Source of the DNA: Acanthochlamys bracteata
Taxonomy: Eukaryota; Streptophyta; Magnoliopsida; Pandanales; Velloziaceae
Length of the DNA: 64,000 bases
Direction: 5' to 3'
Assembly: GCA_019914995.1 (NCBI GenBank)
Contig: CM034128.1
Span: 4,652,501 to 4,716,500 of the forward strand
Part shown: piece after piece, positions 10,787 to 23,807 of the stretch
How the letters are laid out: each line of letters opens with the position of its first letter
Position numbering within the stretch: the stretch's first letter is position 1
The notes under the pieces: generated by a model
Databases searched by the model: none
The model's input: only the letters and a program-made list of their open reading frames with translations
What the model was told of the DNA's origin: nothing
Made by a program: the position numbers and the translations under genes

Positions 10787-12932
10787 TTATTATAGTCTTT
10801 GATTGTATGGGGGTTCTGTTTTTAGTGAGTGGTGACACTTGGAAGCTTTGAATTAGGATGCTGTAATTCTGAGTTGAAAGCTAATGTACATCTATCTAGG
10901 ATCTGGAGGCAATATTGCTTCCCCGATAACAAGAAATGAGAGTTCGCTTGAGAGTTTGCATGTACCTTTGATCCTTTAGATACCGTCTTATACGTTGATA
11001 AAATAAAACAAAACCTGTGTTGTTTTTATTGTAGACTCTTTGTTTTCCCTTTATTTTGGTTTTATAGCTGCAATCGCCTTCTCAATCTCATGACCTCGTA
11101 CGTTCATTGCTGCCAACAGAAGTGAACTGGTTGAACTGAATGCTTCAGTTTTGGTCTTGTATGATCTGTGACGCGCAGATGAGAATATATTTTTGACATC
11201 ATTGGTTAAGTAACAGAAACTCCTGCTGTAATCTGACTCGTCACAACATCATAGGAGTGAAGTGTTTGAGATGAGGAAAAAAAGGTAAGGTAAGCACTAA
11301 TTACATAATTCCAAACTTATATAACAACTTCACAACTTCATTAGATGAACCGCAGAGCCGTTTCACTCAACCAAAAATTAAAAAATGCACATTAGAGGAA
11401 ATTTTTTATATTCGGATAGAGTGGTAACCAGATGGGCAGTTATGTAGCAGCTATTTTCATGACTGCTAACTTAACTCATCAGTAACAAACATGCCCAGCT
11501 TCATAGAGATTTTCTAGACCTGGTATAAATATATAAAACGAACCACAAAGCTGCAGACCTCACTAATCCACAATGTGACTAGAGCTTCAACAGAGCCAGA
11601 AGGATAAACGCTTTATAATGTATGCGACAAATTATAGGTAAAATACCCTAGCTACATCTTAATAGACTATGTTGGAGAAGTTGCTAAAATTTTAAATAAA
11701 TATATAGATAAATCGAAAAAAGATTGTTCCCAGGTTTGGCCACAAGTGTGAAGCAGTTGGTAGGAAGATGGCATTATTCCTTATCACAATAGACAAACAG
11801 AAGCAAAAGAAAAGTAAGCAAAGTATTAAAATCAAAATTCAAATTCCAAGAGAAATTCAGAGTCTAAGAGCTCTCTGAATCATCATCCCTTACTTTTCCG
11901 ATGACCAAAGTTTTCTGAAGTACTGATATCAACAATTGCTACTTCTTGTACCCACAAAAGAAAGAAAAAAGATTACTTTGCCTACACCTTCTAAACAGTA
12001 ACACCAGAAATGATGATTTTAGATTACTTCGCCAGACCTTCTACTTGAGTACGAAAATTGCAGACTCGTTTAGTTGTCAGTATATGCTCATCTATAGATA
12101 GATACATATAGTTTAACTAACAAGAAATGTTTAATAAAAGCACTACTGTATTTGTAAATAAATAATTATATGACTAGTTATATGTGCTCATTAACATGGT
12201 TCATCGTTCATATTAAAACAATTAATCATTTGGAAAAATGTAAAGTAAACAAAGGGGCAATGCATAGATACTAAAATAGCAGCAAGTAAGGCCAACCATG
12301 AAGAAAAGGCTTTGCTATGTATACCATAAATATAAAGAATCCATTAGGCAGGATTTAATCACCTTGAATTTCTAGGTTAGTAGCCAAGACACACATTTAA
12401 GATGAGGTAACACCCTGAACCAAGATATGTCCATTTCAACTTGATGGATAGCATATTATTCCTAGTAATGCTTCATGAGATAAGGCCATGCCATCACATA
12501 CCTGGATTTTACAAGTTCTTTTTAGACATATTCATCAACTTCAGTATAAAACTTCTTGGGAACTCCTGGTTCATTTCTTTTGTTTCTTGACAGGATTCCA
12601 CTTCATTTTCACAAAACTAAATAGAGTTCATGAGTAATCATCAAACAAATCTCTCATAACTCCATGAATGGATGTTATTCCAATACAAACCTGTATGCAA
12701 AAATGAGCTCAGGTAAAACACAATGCTCGTACATATACAAGTAATCATTTAAAATATTGTATCACCGCAATGTACTGATGACAATGATAATTTCATTAAG
12801 TAATGGACACACACTCACACATCTTACTGATAGCTATTTTCACCAGTAAACATCAGAAAACTGAACCAGATTACAGAGTTAAACGTTGTCAAGGTCAAGA
12901 AACCAGCTGAACAGATTAGATGAGAAGACTTA
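10787..12932. other. Intergenic, no recognisable gene
   Basis: AT-rich sequence between the DUF676 relic and the MITE downstream of the ROH1-like gene. I see no ORF of recognisable family and no tRNA-like structure. Confidence 0.5.
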
Positions 12933-13184
12933 GAGGCTGTTTGGATGGGCTTTCCAGAAAAGCACTTATTTTCAACTTCACGTTTTCCAATAAATTTTCT
13001 ACAATATTATACAGAATTTATTTAAAAATTTAGAAAGTATAGAAAAATTTTACGACGTAAAATCCTACTATTGCTTATTTTTATTATTTTTTAAACTAAA
13101 AAAATAGAACTTGCTTTCCGAAATAGGACAAAATATCCTCAATTCTAGAAAAGCTCCTTTTCATAAGCACTCTCAAACACCCCA
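12933..13184. mobile_element. Tourist-like MITE copy
   Basis: The left end is GAGGCTGTTTGGATGGGC and the right end AAGCACTCTCAAACACCCC, flanked by TTA (12930-12932) and TAA (13185-13187). It lies about 0.5 kb beyond the stop codon of the ROH1-like gene, so it may sit just outside its 3' UTR. Confidence 0.75.
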
Positions 13185-13652
13185 TAAGAGTTCTATGACG
13201 ATAACAACAACTAGAAAAGCATCTCAAGTGACAATATCTGTAATTTAGGTGTAATAAATACTAAATTCAAGAAGATATATTGCAAAATAGAAGTAATAAA
13301 ACACAGAACGAAAATCACATTAACCACTGACTCAAAAGCAATGTGACAATACAACATCATACACTGAAAAGACGACCAAACAAAAGTAAGACCTCGTGCT
13401 ATTGGCATCAAGATTTCCAGCCAAACCAGCACATTCCCTCTTTATACAGAATGCACTAAATACAAGTAGCACATTCAAAGGAGTCTATACATCAGCTTCA
13501 TCATTTTCTTTAGCTTTGCATTTCATCTTCCTTGCCACCCCTTTAAATCATGTAGCCATGCAACCTCCCGACATCAAACTGACAAAATGCAGCAAACTAC
13601 TATTGCTGGCATTGCACATGTAGGAATTCATGGCAATTATTGATTCATAAGT

Positions 13653-14846
13653 CTATTCAGTATTGTGCATCAAGCAATCTAGTCCCTCTGTCCGGCTATG
13701 TACGAGCTTATGGAAAACCTCTCTCACCTGTCGTTCAAGCGGGTCAAGCTCCTCCTTGATTGATTCGCAGACCTCCATGAGCTCCCTCACTACGTTCGTT
13801 ATCTCAATCTCCTTATCCTCCTGAATCGGGAAAAGAACAGGATCCACCAACTCAGCTAGATGGCGTGAAGCCTTCTCAATCTGATGAATCTCCTTAAGCA
13901 ACCCGTACGAATTACGCCGTTCCCGTTTCTTTGATTCCTCCAAAATCTTCTCATGCATTGACATCATAGGCGCTGCCCAAGCGAAGCTGCGGGGGACCGA
14001 GAAATGTGTGTGCAGGCCATGGTCCTGGCACGGGATTGCTGCCACAAGCGACCACATTGCAAAAAGCAGAACAACATTCATTGTATATACAGGAACTGCA
14101 AGCCCTGAAGTTGCTGCAATCTCATTCCCTCTTGGCGCCGAGAGATTGTTCGCGATCAAATTCACCTGCCTCATTGCAGACCACCCCCTTGACACACTCC
14201 ACGACAACGAACGGAAATGGCTCTGCCTCGAATTATTAGAAGAATTATGGTGCTCACGGTTACTATTCCTCCCAAATGATCGATTTCGATGAGCAATCGT
14301 CGAATTCCCATCTCCTTTATCGTCGAGCATGGCGACAGTGAGATCGGCGAGCGATTTCTTACCACGGCGAAGCTGGCCTTCGCCGAGAGGTGAACGATTA
14401 GTGGGCCCCAGTGCGGCGATAATAATATCGAGATGACGGCGCCATTGACGTAGCTGATCAACGCCGTCACGCACAGCGTTACAAACATCGAGAGCTTTAA
14501 CGGCGCGATCGAAGAAGTCAGAGATGAACCGGTCGAGCGGGGCCCGCGCCATTGCCGGACGGTTATTGAAAAGAATCACTCGAAATTCTTCCATACAGAT
14601 AATGAAAACGTCTAGAAGCTTCCGAACCCATGGAAGGGTTAGTAGTTCTTCGGGCGAACCGGAAGAGAGATCGGAGAGAAGATCGCTGACGTGGCGCTGG
14701 AAGGACTCGAGCTCTTGCTCCGAGGAGGAAGAAGAGGAATTGGCGCCAGCGATTGCGGGGTCCACTTGGTCACGGCGGATGCTGAGAATCGAACGCCCGA
14801 GCGAAGCGAACGGCGACGAAGAGCCCTGGTACTCCATCGCTGGCAT
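13653..14846 (-). CDS. ROH1/BYPASS1-family protein (DUF793)
   Basis: Intronless gene of 397 codons. The start at 14846 (MPAMEYQGSS) is chosen because family members begin MPATDYQGSF-like; the in-frame codons upstream are Leu/Ser-rich leader without homology. Recognisable blocks are FASLGRSILSIRRDQVDP, ELESFQRHVSDLL, LPWVRKLLDVFIICMEEFR, RAVKALDVCNAVRDGVDQLR, GRNSNREHHNSSNNSRQSHF (Ser/Asn-rich linker), SVSRGWSAMRQVNLIANNL, a hydrophobic segment VYTMNVVLLFAMWSLVAAIP that could be membrane-associated, and a helical C-terminal region ending LERQVREVFHKLVHSRTEGL. Arabidopsis ROH1 is reported to interact with EXO70 exocyst subunits, and BYPASS1 proteins restrain a root-derived signal. The exact role of this copy is inferred from family only. 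Its intronless structure also matches the family. Confidence 0.9.
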   Translation of the reverse strand: MPAMEYQGSSSPFASLGRSILSIRRDQVDPAIAGANSSSSSSEQELESFQRHVSDLLSDLSSGSPEELLTLPWVRKLLDVFIICMEEFRVILFNNRPAMARAPLDRFISDFFDRAVKALDVCNAVRDGVDQLRQWRRHLDIIIAALGPTNRSPLGEGQLRRGKKSLADLTVAMLDDKGDGNSTIAHRNRSFGRNSNREHHNSSNNSRQSHFRSLSWSVSRGWSAMRQVNLIANNLSAPRGNEIAATSGLAVPVYTMNVVLLFAMWSLVAAIPCQDHGLHTHFSVPRSFAWAAPMMSMHEKILEESKKRERRNSYGLLKEIHQIEKASRHLAELVDPVLFPIQEDKEIEITNVVRELMEVCESIKEELDPLERQVREVFHKLVHSRTEGLDCLMHNTE

Positions 14847-14954
14847 TCTCGATTTCGTTAAAATCGATCTGGGAGAGTTTCGGAGTTGATTAAATTGGAA
14901 ACTTTTGGAATCTAATTCAATGGAGTGTGTTTTCGGAGAAATCGAAATGGAGAA

Positions 14955-14970
14955 AGAGAGAGAGAGAGAG
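14955..14970 (+). repeat. (AG)8 microsatellite in the ROH1-like 5' leader
   Basis: A pure AG dinucleotide run about 110 bp upstream of the ROH1-like start. On the coding (minus) strand it is a CT-rich leader, as is common in plant 5' UTRs. Confidence 0.8.
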
Positions 14971-15734
14971 AACAGGATCGGGAGTGGTTTAACAGAAAGA
15001 ATCAAGGAGAAGAGGGACGACAGAGAGCTAAGAAAGAAAAATAACGGGCCTAAATTTAAAATAGTAACTTCTCCGTTGACGTGTTCTTAACTTCTTCTGC
15101 AATAGATTATTGAATGTAATTGGTCAACATTAAATTAGTTATTAATTGGTTTAAATAACAAAGTATTTGTCTTGTCCCTAATATTTTCGGAAGAACCAGC
15201 ATCATAGCCATTATATTTCGCCCTATTAAGGAGATCGTCTTGTAAAATTTTTATTTTATTTTATCATTTTATTTTTAAAAGATTTAATATTTAAAAATAT
15301 TTTTAAAAAATTAGAAAGGTAAAGATGATTTGTAGTACTATTTCATATGGTTGGATCTTGCTAAATGATATTGGAGGGACTGAAGCTGGAAAGTTTTTAT
15401 TCTGTGAAATGTATGCAAATTTATAAATTTATAAATTTTTCACTTATCAAAATAAAAGGAACGAGTCAACCATTAAGTAAGGAATGTTTTGTGAACTAAG
15501 GTTCTGATTCAGTTTAAATGCAATTGGCAAATGGGTGGCGGACCAAGGCACGTGACAGAGGAATGGTTCGAACGTGGGTGGTGGTAGTAGTGCACAGCCG
15601 GTCACCGTCGTCAACCGTTGACCGAGTCGCTCACACGCTTGTTTCGTTTTCGGTTGATGCCGAGTGAACGAGAGAGGTAATCGTACCGGATAGGGAGAAA
15701 AAGAAATTAAAAGGAATGGGTCTCCGTTCCAGAG
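14971..15734. other. ROH1-like upstream region
   Basis: Probable promoter of the minus-strand ROH1-like gene. A CACGTG G-box core occurs at about 15549. A degenerate A/T stretch (15240-15320) resembles the MITE body but has no ends. The GC-richer patch at 15530-15680 has no recognisable coding product. Confidence 0.4.
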
Positions 15735-15950
15735 AAATTTCAACTTTTTTAAATTTAATTTTTATGTAAATTTATCGAAATATGTCATTTTCTATTTTAA
15801 AGTTATAGAAAAATTACGCAATAAATTTATTATTATTTTATTTTATTTTATCTTAATTAGAAATAAAACTCTTATTAAAAAGTTTTTAAATATTTTTTAT
15901 TTAAAAAAACTTTTTTATAAAGCTTTTCCAAATATCCCTTTTTAAGCTAA
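15735..15950. mobile_element. Degenerate Tourist-like MITE body
   Basis: Has the typical AATAAATTT/AAAAATTACG/ATAAAGCTTTTCCAAAT order of the family, but ends and target duplication are not clear. Confidence 0.45.
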
Positions 15951-15984
15951 AATTTCTTGCTTCGAGAGGATCGGAGAGAGGTTT

Positions 15985-16165
15985 CCAACTACTTATATTT
16001 AAAATAAATATTTCATTTTTAAAATAAATTTTATAGTATTTTATAAACTTTAAATTTGGAATATATAAAAATTATATAATATATAACTTTATTATTATTT
16101 AATTAAAAATTATTTAATTTTTTAAATATTTTATTTTATGTAAATTTTATTTTAAAATGCTTCTA
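15985..16165. mobile_element. Degenerate Tourist-like MITE body
   Basis: An AT-rich block with the family's TAGTATTTTATAAAC and TTTTAAATATTTTATTTTA pattern, separated by only ~35 bp from the preceding degenerate copy. The ends are not resolved. Confidence 0.35.
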
Positions 16166-17236
16166 CGTTGAAAGTAGTCTTCAACGTACAAAATGTGACG
16201 CCCACTTTAACAACGTAGTCTAGGGACATGCGGTGTTTAAAATAAAAACTGCTTTTTAAATTATTTTAAGGTTTTAACAAATAATTTTATTTTTTATTAA
16301 TATATATATATATTTGATACGTATCACCCATCAATATCCAATAATGTTATAATTGTAAGAACTGATTCGAATCGGCGGATCACAGGTTAATTCGATGGGT
16401 CAACAAGTGGTTAACAACATTCCATCATCATATGAAAGTATAAAACTTGGACTTTCAGTTTTTAACTACCAATGTTAATAAATTACAAATATTACATAAC
16501 TTGGATTTCCAATTTTCAATAATATCAATTGAAAAGCAATAAATACATCAATAGCATCTCAATTTCTAACACATACCAAACTTTGCAGCATTGCAAAGTG
16601 ACAAAAAATTAGAAGGAAAAGATGCAGTTTGTTATTTAATACAATTGTATACTAAAAATTGTGAGAGGTTGTATATAACGAAAAAAAAAGTAAATATTTG
16701 ATCAATGAGTAAAAGACTAACAAATGATCTTCGGTCAGATCATAAACACATAAATCATTCTGCATAGGAATCAGCCAACTTACTTTCTACTCTGGCTCCA
16801 ACTTACTTTGAATTCGCTGTGAAATCTTTGGTGAAGTAGTTGTTGAACGAAGCGAAATTTTTCTGGAGTTGATCGATGATGATGATCAAATGTTTCTAAT
16901 AACAAAATGGAGAAAAATTTGAGATGGTGGAAACTTAGACCGACGATGAGGTGACAGATAACGAACATGGCGGTGCGAAAACAATAGCGAACACGGCAGT
17001 GTGGCAATCGACCGGCGGGCTCAAGCCCAACATTAACTAGATATTGGAACGCCTTTTATTTGATCGAGATCTTTCTGGCTATCTCCGCTTCGCCAAATGA
17101 GCTCTTAATCTCGAAGGAAGAGTAACAGCGATCTCGATCTCAACCTCAATATAGGTCTCGCCAACTCTCTATCCGACGAAGGAGCAAACAGCAATCTCGA
17201 TCTCAATGTCGATACAGATCTCGTCGAAGGAGGAGC

Positions 17237-17268
17237 AGCAGCTTCAGTCAGCAGCGACTGAAGCTGCT
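17237..17268. repeat. Perfect 13-bp stem hairpin
   Basis: AGCAGCTTCAGTC (17237-17249) is followed by a 6-nt loop and its exact complement GACTGAAGCTGCT (17256-17268). It lies at the end of a GC-richer tract (17040-17280) that also carries repeated GATCTCGATCTCAA-like words. No gene is recognised there. Confidence 0.7.
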
Positions 17269-17310
17269 AATGCTTGTGTTGATGCTGACATGATGATACA
17301 TTATGAGAGA

Positions 17311-17550
17311 ATTTGAGAGTATTTTTGAAATAGAACTTCTATGAGATAAAAGATATTTTTTTTTTTTGAAAAATAAATTTTATTTTTTTATTTCAAAAAT
17401 TTAATAAAAATAAGTAATAAAAAAATATTACTACGTAAAATTTTTTTAATATTTTTTAAATTTTTAAATAAATTTTTTAAATATTTATAAAAAATATATA
17501 AAATAAAAAAATAAAATAGAGTTTTAAGAAACGCTTTCTCAAACGGCCCT
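17311..17550. mobile_element. Tourist-like MITE copy
   Basis: The left end is AATTTGAGAGTATTTTTG-like and the right end TTCTCAAACGGCCC. The interior AT-rich body is in the opposite orientation to many others. The target duplication is unclear. Confidence 0.55.
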
Positions 17551-18185
17551 ATACGGTGGGAGCAGCAATGGAGATGATTGTATATTCTGAACATGACAAA
17601 AGAGCCGAAGTTGAATGGAGTAACCGAAAAGCCGCGACAAAATCTAGATGAAAATTGGAAGAATAGATAGTTAACAGACTCAGAACGCGATTTCATTAAT
17701 GTGTTGTAGCCTATACAATTTTTTAATTATTTTTTCAAACTCGCTCGAGTCGACCATAATAGGACAATTTAGTATTGATTCGAAAAATCGTTCCGGATTA
17801 ATCCCGTTGTTCCGAGTAAAATACAGTTAATTTATTTTTTATATTTAATTTGTACTGAATTTATTAAATTTATTTTGAATTCATTTATCACTAAATTTAA
17901 TTTTATCGAATTCAATTCATAGAATTTATTTCTAGCTAATTAAAAACATACTTAATTCTCAGCACAATTTTAAACATGTTACAAAACCATGACATCTTGT
18001 GAAAAGATCAGAATTGTAGAGCGGTTCTGCTGATAAGGACGTTCTAATTCCTGTTACCGTATTACGTGTCTCGGAACTTGATCAGAAAAGAGTGTATCTT
18101 TTGAAAAAGTCGTGGGAGTTGTTTCAAAGTCTGCGAACAAATATCTCAAACGAATGACTAAAGAATCTCGAAACTTGTTCTAATT

Positions 18186-18375
18186 ATTATTATTTTATTA
18201 TTAATTTTGAGAATAATATTAAGTTCATATTTTTTTTAATTTTTAATTATATATTTTTAATAAATATTTTAAAAATATATAAAATTATTGTAATTATTTT
18301 TTTAAATAAAAAATAAAACTTATTTTTTAAAATTTCTAAAAATGTTTAAAAAAATTTTTTTTTTAAAATAAACAC
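18186..18375. mobile_element. Degenerate Tourist-like MITE
   Basis: An AT-rich body ending in AAATAAACACTCACACAAAC. The left end is decayed. Confidence 0.4.
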
Positions 18376-19453
18376 TCACACAAACGTCCACCAAGTCGTA
18401 GCGAGTCTAGACATGGGTATGGCTATTCTTTAACAAGTGGCAGTACAACTGTATTTTAATAAATAAAAAATGAATTTGATGAAATTAAATTTAGTAAAAT
18501 TGATATCAGTAAAAAATGAATGAAAGATAACTCCGATAAATTTGAAATAAATTAAAATATAAAAGATATCTAAATTTTAAATTTTGAAAAAAACAGATTT
18601 TGTGCAATTAAAACTCACAACAATTTGGACATCTTAAGTTTAATTAGCATGTCATGATCAGTTAATGAGGTAGGTAATGTCTGGTATGTCCGTTGGAGGT
18701 CGGTTGAATGTGGATAAGATAACACTAGCAGTGGGCTAGTGTTACTGCTGCCGCGTAGCTACGACCATATTGGTGCTAATTTTCTGTTATTCTTCTGTCT
18801 GGTAGTCATTCAGCAGGTGTTTATGAACCTGAAGAAAAAAACAAACGCAAAAAGATTTTGATTGTAGACCCCATGCTGCAATGGTAATGAGCTAGTTTTT
18901 AGTTGCGTACTCCTTCTAGTTCATTCCTTCAAAGCTTTGTTATAGGAACGTGTTGCTCGCCTCCGGAAAATGATTATGTTCTGCCAGATGTTTACCATGG
19001 TGATAAGATATTCCGAAATGGTCTTGTTGATGAACTTTGTTCTCGTTGGTAGATGTTGGCAGATATCACAGAAATAAACTCAACAGCTAGAAAATAACTG
19101 ACAATCACAAGCTGCCCTTTCTTTGTAAAAAAGCTACAAATAATCACAGATAGCAACATCACACCTATCTCAACCATTCATCATCTTCAGCACCAACAGA
19201 TGCTAGAAAAAAGTAACCAAATAACGTTGCATAGTATCTTGCAAATCAGTAAATTCGGTTCGATGGACAGAGTATGACATAAGCATTGAACTAAGATACA
19301 GCAGACAGGCCTACAACAAGAACTAAGGAAAGAAAAGTCAATGAAAAAGGAAGGATAATTGCTGTTACAGTACAACAGAATACAACAACAAAGGCAGAAT
19401 AGCAAATACCGACACTATTACTCCATTCTTTTGCCATTTGCCGAATAATTAAG
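18376..19453. other. Intergenic / 3' flank of the tubby-like gene
   Basis: No recognisable gene. A short perfect hairpin occurs at 18721-18743 (AACACTAGC, 5-nt loop, GCTAGTGTT). Sequence near 19180-19453 is probably the 3' UTR of the minus-strand tubby-like gene. Confidence 0.45.
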
Positions 19454-22241
19454 CTATTCACAGGCCAACTTGGTGTCAAAGCTGCTCAGGCAAATTGCAA
19501 ATGCCTGGAAGGCAGACAGCGGGTAGCGGTAGTCCATTGTAAACATGTCCTTGGCAACCTTGCCAAATTGCAGGATTATCTTGTCATGCTCAGTTGGTGC
19601 TGGCTGTGATGGAGTTGGAGCACCTGCTGCAGGTTGATTGGCTGCAATGAGCTGAAAATTCTTCACTGAAGCAACAGTCACCCTGCCCCGGAAATTTAGA
19701 CACCAACATTGCAGCTGCTCATGCCACCTTGGTACCTTGTTCCTCAGAACAAGAGGCCTCTCCTTCCCCTCATCCTCTCCATCATACAATACTCTCGACG
19801 ATCCAGCAGTCATCTCTGAGAAGCGAGCACTGCTGAAGTCACCAGAATGGTCCATTATAGAAGCTGTCTTAGAGAAAGATATGCTGCGAAATGAGTCCTC
19901 CAAAGAACGTGGGAAGAGATTCTCAGGCTGGCCAGGGACAGTACCACCAGCATCAAGAGCTGATGCTGGAACTGAATGCATTATGCAATGCATCCTTCGT
20001 GGTCCACGGGTTCCTAGCACATTCAGCTCATATGTCAACTGAGCAATATTGTAGCTTCCAGTGGGTACTTTAGGAGACACCCTTTTAGAGTAAAATCTTT
20101 TGCTTGTACGGCCAGATTGCAAGACAGATGTCGCATTGTATGGAGGCTGGGTGTCATAAACTGTAAACTTTGTTCCTAGAAAATTTGACCTAGCATATAA
20201 AACATGAAACAGTCAATGCCTGAAGTGACCTATAGAAAATGTCACGAAGAGAAGGAAACAAGTTTGCTACCTTAGCTTCCCAATATAGGTGTTACTTGAC
20301 CTAGAAATATTGTCAGCATCCATGGATATTATATACTCTGTGTAAGTTGTGTGGCGAATCCTTTTCGCAGACAGAAGGAACTTCCCATTTTCAACCAGCA
20401 CAGCTACAACATAACATTATTGCCAAGTCAACTACCAAACTCAATTTGTTTACTGATCACATGTAAGAAGACTGCTGATATATTAAGCTTACAAGGGACA
20501 CCAAAGGTAAGCCAGTACCTCAAAATATGCACATGTGTCCTATCTTTATTAGGTAGTTTTGGCATAGGAATAAGTAAAACGTTGTATTAACATTGAAATG
20601 CTCTATCTATAATTATAAGAATGCAGATTAAGATATATATGGGATTTCTAGACATCATAACCTAACTACACCTCCACTAGAATCATTTGCTGTGCAAATT
20701 TAGCTACACCAGTATATAGTCACCAATGTCATACAAAATTGATGAAGTACTTAATTAGGGTATGCTGAACTTTGTATGAATCAACTACATAGCCGACAAA
20801 CATGCATCACCAAAACTAAGGGAAGGAAGAGCAGAGAAAAGAGAGTACGGCGAAAAAGTTGATGGTAGCAGAAACAGTGGAGGCAATCTCAAGCGAAAGG
20901 CTGTACTGAGATGACAGCAGTACTTAATGATCAACAGTGAATAGAGTAGCATGTAGAAAAATCAGGTCGGTGCCTCTGTCCAGAATACTATGATGTTAAC
21001 ATGATGGCAACTTGGCGATTGCAAAGTGGTAGCAGCAGACAACAGCTACAAGAGTGAACTTGCTAATGGCTAAGACCGGAAGAGAAATCAACTCTAGCAG
21101 TTCCACTTTAAGACATGACAGTGACAGTATCGTAGAAGATACGAAATAAGCTACACCAAACGGAAGAAAGTAAAGAACAGACCTCAGACCAACCAATACC
21201 TGTATAGAGATAGTTCCAGTGGGGACATCAAACCCAGAAAATGTCCTAAACCAATAAAAGTCAGGTGCTGCCTAAAGAAACAGATCCAAGGCTTCAGATG
21301 CAGGAGAGCAAGCTTTTACAGCATGCTCGTCCAAAATGAGTACAGGCACAAGTGCATATTGCAAAACCAACAATACATAGAATTTGGTAGCCTATCTACC
21401 ACGCCAAGCGAAAAAGTTATTAGGAATGGATAGGCCAATATATTGTATTTCCAATCATGATACACGAGAATAAGCTATGCAACTTGCAACAATTGTTTGT
21501 CAACAATTGGAACCCAGAATACTTCCAGGATGCAGGGGGTAACTATGCAACAATATTGCAGAAAAGGAAACAAACTAAGCTTACCAGAACTGAGGCAAAG
21601 GAAAAGATGATAGGTGTGATTTGTTTTATCCCTCTTGATGAAGCACTGAATTGTCCCATCTCGAGGGCCAGGCTGTAGAAAACATAAAAAGCGATGTCAG
21701 ATAGAGAACTTTTGCCCTAGGACTCATCATTCAGGATACATCTCCTAGACCTCAAACTTCAATATCAGAATAGACACAAGCAACAATAGTAAACACATCT
21801 TTCATTTTCAACCAAAAATTGGGAAAATATTGTGTACCACATAAGAATAACGAGCGCAGATGACCACTAAGAAGCAAAAATCTACGAAATTACCTGTTTC
21901 AAGGAAACAGGGAATGTTAGTTTTCCGCAGAACTCCGGACTCCTGACAAGCTCTTTACACATCTCCCTCCAAGCCCTACAAACAGATGCACAAGCAACAA
22001 CATGTTTCCGAGCAGGCCAAGCGCTCTCACTCACCTCCAACCTTTTGATTACATCACAGAGGAGCTCAGGAGGAAGATTCGACCAGCAACTATTCTGTAC
22101 CACCTGAGGTTCATCATCCAACTCATGGACAGAACCTTGGGATTTTCCTCTCAGATGACCGGAGAGCCTTACCTCAAAGCTCCGCCTGGAGAGACTACCA
22201 AATCCATCCCTTACATCGCGAAGAATGCTCCGGAATGACAT
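19454..22241 (-). CDS. Tubby-like F-box protein
   Basis: Four coding exons: 22241-21894, 21672-21585, 20403-20271 and 20189-19454, all with GT-AG junctions, giving 434 residues. The N-terminus [20 protein letters not shown] is typical of plant tubby-like proteins (TLPs). An F-box follows at about residues 50-105 ([20 protein letters not shown] ... [13 protein letters not shown]). The tubby domain starts with [16 protein letters not shown] and includes [38 protein letters not shown] and [11 protein letters not shown]. It ends in the signature [20 protein letters not shown]...DTKLACE. TLPs bind PI(4,5)P2 at the plasma membrane through the tubby domain and may link to SCF ubiquitin ligases through SKP1/ASK. 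The region 22242-23340 probably holds a 5' UTR exon and intron, because no other gene occupies it. Confidence 0.93.
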
Positions 22242-22495
22242 TTAGGGTATCCCAAAGAAGGGAGAGAATTTGATGGAAGCACGAAGCTTTCCAGCAGCTA
22301 TACAGAGATTAATACACGTCAGCACGCTCTGGCTTTGCAAAATGTAATTACCTGCCAAAGTAGAGAAAATTTGGGTCTCAGGCAGAAAATCCAGAAGAGT
22401 ATAGAGCCATAAGATCACAACCCCATCTAAATCTTAGACTCAACATACAACAAAGAACATCAAGGTGGACTACCCAAGCGCCCTTATCATTAATT

Positions 22496-22687
22496 AAGCA
22501 GAAAGATTTGGCCTTTCTTTCACCATACTATCAAAACTTGACAGAATCCCTAATCAAAACCAATGCCTTGTTGGTCACTCTTTAACTACTAAGCAGAAAG
22601 ATTTGATCTTTCTTTCACCATTACCTTCAAAACTTGACAGAATCCCTAATCAAAACGAATGCCCTTGTTGAATCACTCTTTAACTAC
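22496..22687. repeat. ~96-bp tandem duplication upstream of the tubby-like gene
   Basis: Two units, 22496-22590 and 22591-22687, each begin AAGCAGAAAGATTTG and contain CTTGACAGAATCCCTAATC and CACTCTTTAACTACT. They differ at several positions. They lie 250-450 bp upstream of the start codon, in the likely 5' UTR intron or promoter. Confidence 0.85.
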
Positions 22688-23807
22688 TGCATGACTGTTT
22701 AATCCAAATTCAGAGTTTCCTTTAAAAACAAGTTTTCTTTTGCTCAACGTGTAACTCAAATGAAAATTCTAAAAGCAATATAAAAAACTACTTCATTTCC
22801 CAGAATAAATATGGTAAATTTTCACATAAGTACGAAGCACACCAATGAAAACAATAAAACAGAAAACCTCAGAGAATTAGGACTTGAACTTCTTTCAACT
22901 ACTTGAACTTCATCATAAATCCGACAAACAGAAAGAAAATCCCTTTTTTTCTATTCTTAGAAACAGAACTGCAAAATCATTTCCCAGAAAATGCAACTAC
23001 CAAACCCAAAGATCCTTCTTAACCACTGCTCAACCAACTCCCCAAAAAAAAGAGATCTGAAGCATTTTCTCCTCACAAATCCATTAAACTCTGAATCATT
23101 CCAACTTAAATTTAAACAATCACCACCAAAACCAATGTTACCCCTAACAAATCAGAGATATTACCTTCAAATTCACCAAGATCTAGCCACAATGAATTGG
23201 CAAGCAAGGAATCAATCCTTCTCAGACCTGTCTGTTCAGATCCTTTGCCTGCTTTGTTGCTTGCTTGAAATTTAATCTTAGTTTTTAGCTCCCTCTTCTT
23301 TTCTTGTACTACGGATCTGAGAGCTATTAATTAGTAGAAAAACTACTCTTTGAGTCTTGAGGGCTGGAGGAGTGGGAAATGGATAAACAATTATTAAATA
23401 ACTAATTCATTAATATAATGTTTTAATTAAAATTAAATGTTTTTGTATTTTAATTAAGAAAAAGGTAAGCGGTTGGTTCAGTGCGTCCGACAAGAGCGTT
23501 TGACTTTTCATACCGTAAGATAACGTCGTTTACTTGACTGACGGACGTTAATCATTCTCTTTTGTTGTCTTTTTTTTAATTTTTTCTTTAAATTAAAAAA
23601 ATAACTACATAGCTCATTGAATTCTAATTTGAAAATTTGTAAATCAAAGTGGATAAAACTAGCTTTTCACAAGTATGAAATTTCTGTGTTATATATAAGT
23701 TGTTTTACGGAAATCTAATTGATTGATAAAAGTAGATTTTTTATACACTTAATCACCTTAGGAGGTTAAATCAAACAAATCTAGTCATATCTAATTTTTA
23801 TTGAAAT

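Noticed and set aside
14006-14889. Open frames on the plus strand opposite the ROH1-like gene
   Set aside because: Antisense shadows of a strongly conserved intronless gene; no family match.
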